Origin: DATIYF01 sp035517775
Lineage (GTDB): Bacteria; Acidobacteriota; Terriglobia; Terriglobales; Acidobacteriaceae
Assembly (NCBI GenBank): GCA_035517775.1
Contig: DATIYF010000024.1
Span: 62,001-126,000 of the forward strand
Length of the DNA: 64,000 nt
Reading direction: 5' to 3'
Within the stretch, counting starts at the first letter, position 1. Each line of letters starts with the position of its first letter. Positions 60,141-64,000 of the stretch are shown piece by piece. Under the pieces are notes generated by a model. The model saw only the letters and a list, made by a program, of their open reading frames with translations, searched no databases and had not been told where the DNA came from. Both the position numbers and the translations under genes were made by a program.

Positions 60141-61217
60141 TCACTCTCGCGGAGTGATTTCACTGAGGGAATACTCGGTCAGCGGCCCAAAGCGCTTCTT
60201 TTCCGCATACAGCCGCCAGCGCTGCCATACGATGCGCAGGCTGGCCATCACCGGAATCGAAAGATAAACTCCCAGCACGCCGGCGATTTCCCCGCCCGCC
60301 AGCACGCCGAAAATCGCCGCCAGAGGATGCAGTTCCGTGCTTTTCCCCAGAATGCGCGGGGAAATCACATAGTCTTGCACCAGTCGCCAGCCGCCCAGAA
60401 AGCCCAGCAGCAGCAACCAGTTGGGATAACTCAACAGCAGCGACACCCCGACGATCAGCACCGCCGCCACCAGCGGGCCGACTACGGGAATAAATTCCAG
60501 CATGCCGCCGGCCGACCCCAGCACCAGTGGGTAGGGCACCTTCATCAGGCTCAGGCCCGTGATATAGACCAGAGTGGAAAGTGCCGCCAAAGTGAGCTGC
60601 GCGCGAATAAAGTGCGCCAGCATCTGGTTGAGATCACCGAGCACGCCTTCCAGAAATTCCCGCTGCGGCCGGGCGTGGGCAAAAGAGAGGGCTACCTGGC
60701 TGAAGTTGCGCCCGTCGCGGAGAAAGAAGACCGCCAGAATGGGGATCAGCACCAGCAGCCAAACCCGCTGCGCCACTTCGGCCACGCGGATGCCGGCACG
60801 TTGCGCCAGTTCCGCAAGTTCCTGCCGGTGGTTTACCAGAATGGATTTGAGCTGCTGGCGGGTATGAATGCTCCAGCCGTGTTCGGCGCCGATCTGTTCG
60901 GCAATTTGCCCCGAGCCCACCTTTTCGATCACTCCGGGCAGCGCCTCGCTCAAGCGCTGGCTCTGGTGCACAATCTTGGGGCCCACAAACACGAAAAACA
61001 ACGCCAGCAACCCGGCCAGAAGCAGATAGATCACGGCGATGGCGCGGCCGCGGCCGCGAGTCCACTTCTCTGCCCAGGAGACCGCCGGATCAACCAGATA
61101 GGCGAAAAGAATGGCAAACAGGAAGGCGATCAGAGTGTGCCGCGCCACATAGAGAAAGCCCAGAGCCAGCGCAAAAACCAGCACCGTGAACAGCACCCGC
61201 GTGGCACGCAGATCCAT
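60141..61217 (-). CDS. AI-2E (PerM/UPF0118) family membrane transporter
   Basis: 358 residues with about eight membrane helices: the first pair (FTVLVFALALGFLYVARHTLIAFLFAILFAYLVDPAV), and PVVGPLVAAVLIVGVSLLLSYPNWLLLLGFLGGWRLVQ, with the signature LGKSTELHPLAAIFGVLAGGEIAGVLGVYLSIPVMA. Members move autoinducer-2, ions or other small solutes. A TTG at 61223 is possible but the ATG at 61217 is preferred. Convergent with galT, 15 bp apart. Confidence 0.88.
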   Translation of the reverse strand: MDLRATRVLFTVLVFALALGFLYVARHTLIAFLFAILFAYLVDPAVSWAEKWTRGRGRAIAVIYLLLAGLLALFFVFVGPKIVHQSQRLSEALPGVIEKVGSGQIAEQIGAEHGWSIHTRQQLKSILVNHRQELAELAQRAGIRVAEVAQRVWLLVLIPILAVFFLRDGRNFSQVALSFAHARPQREFLEGVLGDLNQMLAHFIRAQLTLAALSTLVYITGLSLMKVPYPLVLGSAGGMLEFIPVVGPLVAAVLIVGVSLLLSYPNWLLLLGFLGGWRLVQDYVISPRILGKSTELHPLAAIFGVLAGGEIAGVLGVYLSIPVMASLRIVWQRWRLYAEKKRFGPLTEYSLSEITPRE

Positions 61218-61313
61218 AGGCAACCCAACGCTTCGTTTTCACAGGGCCCGAAATCTATTTCGTCCCAGCACCTGGGCTGCCAAACGCCGCTGAATCTTCG
61301 CGCAACCCGGACT

Positions 61314-62063
61314 TTAGTCTCGGACGATCTCGGTGTTCCCGGCCACGATCCGAACCAACTTGAATTGATCGTCCAGCCACAACCCCCAGTCGTCGGCATC
61401 GCTTTTCAACTCAAAGTGGTTGAGCTCACGCTGCACCCCGCGGATCGCAACCGGCTCGCGCGCTTCAAATTGCATGTTTACCAGCAGGGAAGAGCGCGAG
61501 TGAGGATTAAGAGCACCAAACTGGGTGGGATGGTTGGCGGGGCATTGCAGCACCCCCTTCTCCTGGCGGCAGGCAATGGCTAAATATTTCCAGGCCAGCA
61601 GCTCCCGGTCCACAAAAAAGTAGTCGTCGAGCACGCTGGTCGAGGCCGGCAAGAGGAAAGGCTGCTCCTGCTGCTTGGCTCCCGGGTTGTCGGTGCTGCG
61701 CTCGATCAGAAATGTGTCGTTCGGCACCACCACGGCATGGGCCTGGCCGGGGCTGCTCTCTTTCCATTCGTACTTGACCAGGTCGCCGTTGGCCCCCAGC
61801 TGCAGCTCCGAAGATTGTGCCGCCTCGGCCATGCCGGGCTCAGATTTAAAGCTCGATTTGATCAGGCTGCCGGTGGGATCCTGCTGAATCGAAAAGGTCT
61901 CCGTGGCCACCCGCCGCCCATTCACAAACACGCCAAACGAGCCTTCATCCACCATCTGCCCGGCGGGGTCCTTCGTCTTGGTGTCGCTCTTGCCCGGCCA
62001 GGCCAAGCCCGGCGCAACCAGCACCAGCCACAGGCCCCAGGCCAATAGCGTTCTAACCTTCAC
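61314..62063 (-). CDS. Secreted hypothetical protein
   Basis: 249 residues. GTG start (62061-62063) behind GGGAGAGATTA and a signal peptide (VRTLLAWGLWLVLVAPGLAW). The rest is beta-rich (GSFGVFVNGRRVATETFSIQQDPTGSLIKSSF, then LQLGANGDLVKYEWKE and FLIERSTDN). No known domain. The longer reading to 62189 would add an Arg-rich leader that is not a signal. Possibly a lipid-binding or cell-wall associated protein; no evidence. Confidence 0.7.
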   Translation of the reverse strand: MKVRTLLAWGLWLVLVAPGLAWPGKSDTKTKDPAGQMVDEGSFGVFVNGRRVATETFSIQQDPTGSLIKSSFKSEPGMAEAAQSSELQLGANGDLVKYEWKESSPGQAHAVVVPNDTFLIERSTDNPGAKQQEQPFLLPASTSVLDDYFFVDRELLAWKYLAIACRQEKGVLQCPANHPTQFGALNPHSRSSLLVNMQFEAREPVAIRGVQRELNHFELKSDADDWGLWLDDQFKLVRIVAGNTEIVRD

Positions 62064-62130
62064 TAATCTCTCCCTTTCGAAAAACCGGTTTGGTGAGGCT
62101 GAGGATCGCCCGCGCCGAGAACCGGGGAAT

Positions 62131-62712
62131 TTACAACCCCTGCGCGATCTCGGCCGCAACCGCCTCGATGGTCTTTCCGCTGGTCTCAATGCGCGCAGCC
62201 GCTTTCCCGTAGTGCGGCCGCCTGTCCTGGTAAAGCCGGCTAAACTGGTCGGCGTCCTTGCCCAAGGGGCGCTCCACTGCCTCCTGCTGGCAGCGCCGGA
62301 AAAGCTCCTCTACCGGTGCATCCAGAAAAACCAGGTGGGCCTTCGCCTGTTCCAGCAGAGCGGCGTTGCCCGGCTGGACCATCGTTCCACCACCCAGCGC
62401 GACCACCCGCGGCCCCGATCCAAGCTCGGCAACCAGTTCGGCCAATGCCTTATGTTCGGCCTGCCGGAAGGCCGCCTCGCCGGACTCGCGAAAAATCTCT
62501 TCGATGCTGCGCTTTTCCCCAGTCACGATTCGCTGGTCGAGGTCCTCGAAGGGCCAGCCCAGCCGCCGCGCCAGCGCCTGCCCCACACTGCTCTTGCCTG
62601 CGCCCATGAAGCCCACCAGGAACACCGAGCGCAAGCTGCCCTCTGGCTTCCGCGTGGACGTGGCTGCCTCCGCCTGCTGGGCCGGATGGAGTCCTCGTGC
62701 CGGCTCTTGCAT
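62131..62712 (-). CDS. aroK: Shikimate kinase
   Basis: Phosphorylates shikimate before EPSP synthase. 193 residues. P-loop GFMGAGKS at 34-41, DLDQRIVTGEKRSIEEIFRESGEAAFRQ (substrate Asp/Arg) and LGGGTMVQPGN, then REPLG-type lid (ERPLGKDADQFSRLYQDRRPHY). The first 30 residues are an extra polar leader not found in short shikimate kinases; the true start could be further in. ATG at 62710-62712. Confidence 0.93.
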   Translation of the reverse strand: MQEPARGLHPAQQAEAATSTRKPEGSLRSVFLVGFMGAGKSSVGQALARRLGWPFEDLDQRIVTGEKRSIEEIFRESGEAAFRQAEHKALAELVAELGSGPRVVALGGGTMVQPGNAALLEQAKAHLVFLDAPVEELFRRCQQEAVERPLGKDADQFSRLYQDRRPHYGKAAARIETSGKTIEAVAAEIAQGL

Positions 62713-62740
62713 CCGCCGTGAGCCAATCCAGCCAGATTGT

Positions 62741-63589
62741 CTAGCGTTTCTTGAGGTGGATTTTACCACTGATGGAGAACAACTTAACCGAGGAAGCGGC
62801 CTTGCCTATCGTACCCTCGAAGGCACTCTTTGCCTTCACCGGGAACGAGCTGTGCCGCGGCTGCAGCGAGAAGTCATTATCCACCTCGCCGTGCTCGGAA
62901 CGCGCGACCACGTCCATCGAGGCGTAGCTGGGCGCCACCGCCTCAATGTCGCCGGTGTGGCTGGTCAGGCTGTAATCGCCCGCCGCGCCAAACAGGCCGT
63001 CATAGCTGATCTTGCCGCTGTTGGAGTTAACCTGCACCGAAGGCCCATTCACCGCGGTCAAGGTTACATCCCCGCTCACCGAAGTTACTTCCACGTGGCC
63101 ATCCTCAATGTTGGTCAGGGTGACGGGGCCGCTCAGAGTTCTTACCCGGACGTGGCCGCCGGTAACCTGGCGCACCGTCACATTGGCTACCGTGCCTTCT
63201 ACCGCAACATCGCCGCGCAAACCCTCCACGTTCAGCGGGCCGGTGGCCGATTGCACGCTGACTGTGGCGCCGGCAGGGACTTCCAATTCGTAGTCCACCC
63301 GCCCGGTTTCCTGGGTGGCGCCGGGAAGCAGATGAGAGACGAAATCCACCCGGCTGCCCGCCTGGATGTGATCCGGTTCTACTTTGTCGGAGTAAAGGAC
63401 CGCGGTAACGAGCACGTCGCTGTTGCTGCCCGGCTTGACTGAAACTGCGCCGTATTGATTGACCACCGAGATGTTGGCCCTGCGGCCGACATGGAAGCGG
63501 AACTCCTTGCGGGTTTCCGCCACCGCCAGGCTGGCTCCGGCCAGCACCACCACCACCGCGAGTCTTACCGCACGCTGCCTGTTTTGCAT
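62741..63589 (-). CDS. DUF4097-family secreted protein
   Basis: 282 residues with a signal peptide (MQNRQRAVRLAVVVVLAGASLAVA). The rest is a right-handed beta-helix-like repeat of DUF4097 type, with short strands marked by GxV patterns (NISVVNQYGAVSVKPGSNSDVLVTAVL, TVSVQSATGPLNVEGLRGDVAVEG and GHVEVTSVSGDVTLTAVNGPSVQV). Function unknown; often encoded next to sigma/anti-sigma genes, as appears here. Confidence 0.82.
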   Translation of the reverse strand: MQNRQRAVRLAVVVVLAGASLAVAETRKEFRFHVGRRANISVVNQYGAVSVKPGSNSDVLVTAVLYSDKVEPDHIQAGSRVDFVSHLLPGATQETGRVDYELEVPAGATVSVQSATGPLNVEGLRGDVAVEGTVANVTVRQVTGGHVRVRTLSGPVTLTNIEDGHVEVTSVSGDVTLTAVNGPSVQVNSNSGKISYDGLFGAAGDYSLTSHTGDIEAVAPSYASMDVVARSEHGEVDNDFSLQPRHSSFPVKAKSAFEGTIGKAASSVKLFSISGKIHLKKR

Positions 63590-63646
63590 GTCTTCTCTCT
63601 CCGCAAACCAGAAACGCCACCGACGGTTTCCCGACTTCGCCCGGCA

Positions 63647-64000
63647 CTATGGCAGGGAACGATCCAATGCCATCTGATAAACCATGGTTTTCTGCTCGTA
63701 GGCATTCACCAAATACCGCTGCACTTCCTCGTCATTGGGATTGTCCTGAGCGGAGGCCTCGGCGTCCCGGATGTACTCGTTGATGTTCTGCAGATCTGCG
63801 GCGTACATGGCGCGCAACGCGGGCGACCGGGCCCCCACGGCCTGGAGCAGTTGCAGATCATCGGCCGGCATCTCCACCGCGGGATGCGTTCGCGAAGACA
63901 CGGTCACCACCGGGGCGGCGGGCGCGGAAGCGGACAGAGTTTGCTGCGCCACGACCGAAGGCCCTTGCACGGGCATTTCGCGGTACTTCACGATGCCGAA
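63647..64000 (-). CDS. C-terminal part of a probable anti-sigma factor or regulator (5' end outside window)
   Basis: 118 codons remain open to the window edge. The visible part has a polar segment then a helical C-terminus (LQNINEYIRDAEASAQDNPNDEEVQRYLVNAYEQKTMVYQMALDRSLP), which reads like the C-terminal tail of zinc-finger anti-sigma proteins common in these genomes. The start beyond the edge is not seen; a GTG at 63991 is only an internal possibility. Co-directional with the DUF4097 gene 57 bp downstream, a usual pairing. Confidence 0.6.
   Translation of the reverse strand, partial: FGIVKYREMPVQGPSVVAQQTLSASAPAAPVVTVSSRTHPAVEMPADDLQLLQAVGARSPALRAMYAADLQNINEYIRDAEASAQDNPNDEEVQRYLVNAYEQKTMVYQMALDRSLP

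Noticed and set aside
60327..61583. A 418-residue plus-strand frame over the AI-2E transporter
   Set aside because: Gln/His/Arg-rich shadow of a membrane protein on the other strand; no start site or motif.
62258..63442. A 394-residue plus-strand frame over aroK and the DUF4097 gene
   Set aside because: It spans two genes on the opposite strand and has no domain.
1..64000. tRNA, rRNA, CRISPR or prophage genes
   Set aside because: I read the window for tRNA-like cloverleaf ends, rRNA fragments, spaced repeats with cas genes and phage or transposase motifs and found none. The heptad arrays have no constant-length spacers and no cas genes.

Overview
The window looks like chromosomal DNA of a GC-rich, diderm soil-type bacterium, most likely an acidobacterium (Terriglobia). 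This is inferred from the style of the proteins and the gene order, not from a database search. It is densely coded. I saw no tRNA, rRNA, CRISPR array, transposase or prophage gene.

Layout. 1-4239 (minus): Tol-Pal envelope operon in the order tolQ-tolR-tolA-like-tolB-pal, with pal cut by the window edge. 4606-6677: recN, convergent with a small periplasmic cupin. 6958-19293 (plus): a long isoprenoid/hopanoid operon running ispH, shc, hpnH, an unknown small gene, hpnA, hpnG, two zinc alcohol dehydrogenases, hpnC, hpnD, hpnE. 19330-22808 (minus): a periplasmic SMP-30 lactonase, two SMR-like half transporters and hpnJ. 23094-26719 (minus): TolC-like channel, TPR protein and HlyD-type adaptor with no visible pump. 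26804-33335: secreted hydrolase, secreted Ser/Ala-rich protein, two small envelope proteins, an 812-residue-class secreted protein of unknown role and a zinc-ribbon protein. 33526-40974: rmuC, CAP-domain protein, DUF72 protein, zinc-ribbon membrane protein, TPR lipoprotein-like protein, PspC protein, alpha/beta hydrolase and a small hypothetical. 41022-43948: aroA, a secreted hypothetical and a ThiF/MoeB-type E1 enzyme. 44180-51989: an outer-membrane assembly operon made of an Omp85 protein with about seven POTRA repeats, a SurA-like chaperone without a PPIase domain, and TamB. 52247-56043: pcm, a bacterial eRF1-like protein, an HPF/RaiA-sigma factor fusion and a receiver-domain protein. 56297-64000: AMIN/STN protein, lysC, galT, AI-2E-family permease, secreted hypothetical, aroK, DUF4097 protein and the end of a probable anti-sigma factor.

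How the genes work together. IspH makes the C5 precursors. HpnD, HpnC and HpnE convert farnesyl diphosphate to squalene, Shc cyclises it, HpnH adds the adenosyl side chain and HpnG removes adenine. HpnA, the two dehydrogenases and HpnJ are then placed to tailor the side chain. Tol-Pal, Omp85/TamB and the TolC/HlyD set serve the outer membrane.

Most notable points: (i) a gene fusing a ribosome-hibernation (HPF/RaiA) domain to an ECF-like sigma factor, followed by a bacterial eRF1-like gene; (ii) a degenerate heptanucleotide repeat family (unit roughly TCAGCNN or TTRGCNN, in inverted arms) that occupies four junctions of the hopanoid operon and supplies the hpnA start codon; (iii) two zinc dehydrogenases inside the hopanoid operon that are candidates for the uncharacterised reduction of ribosylhopane; (iv) a perfect 30-bp palindrome inserted in frame in recN.
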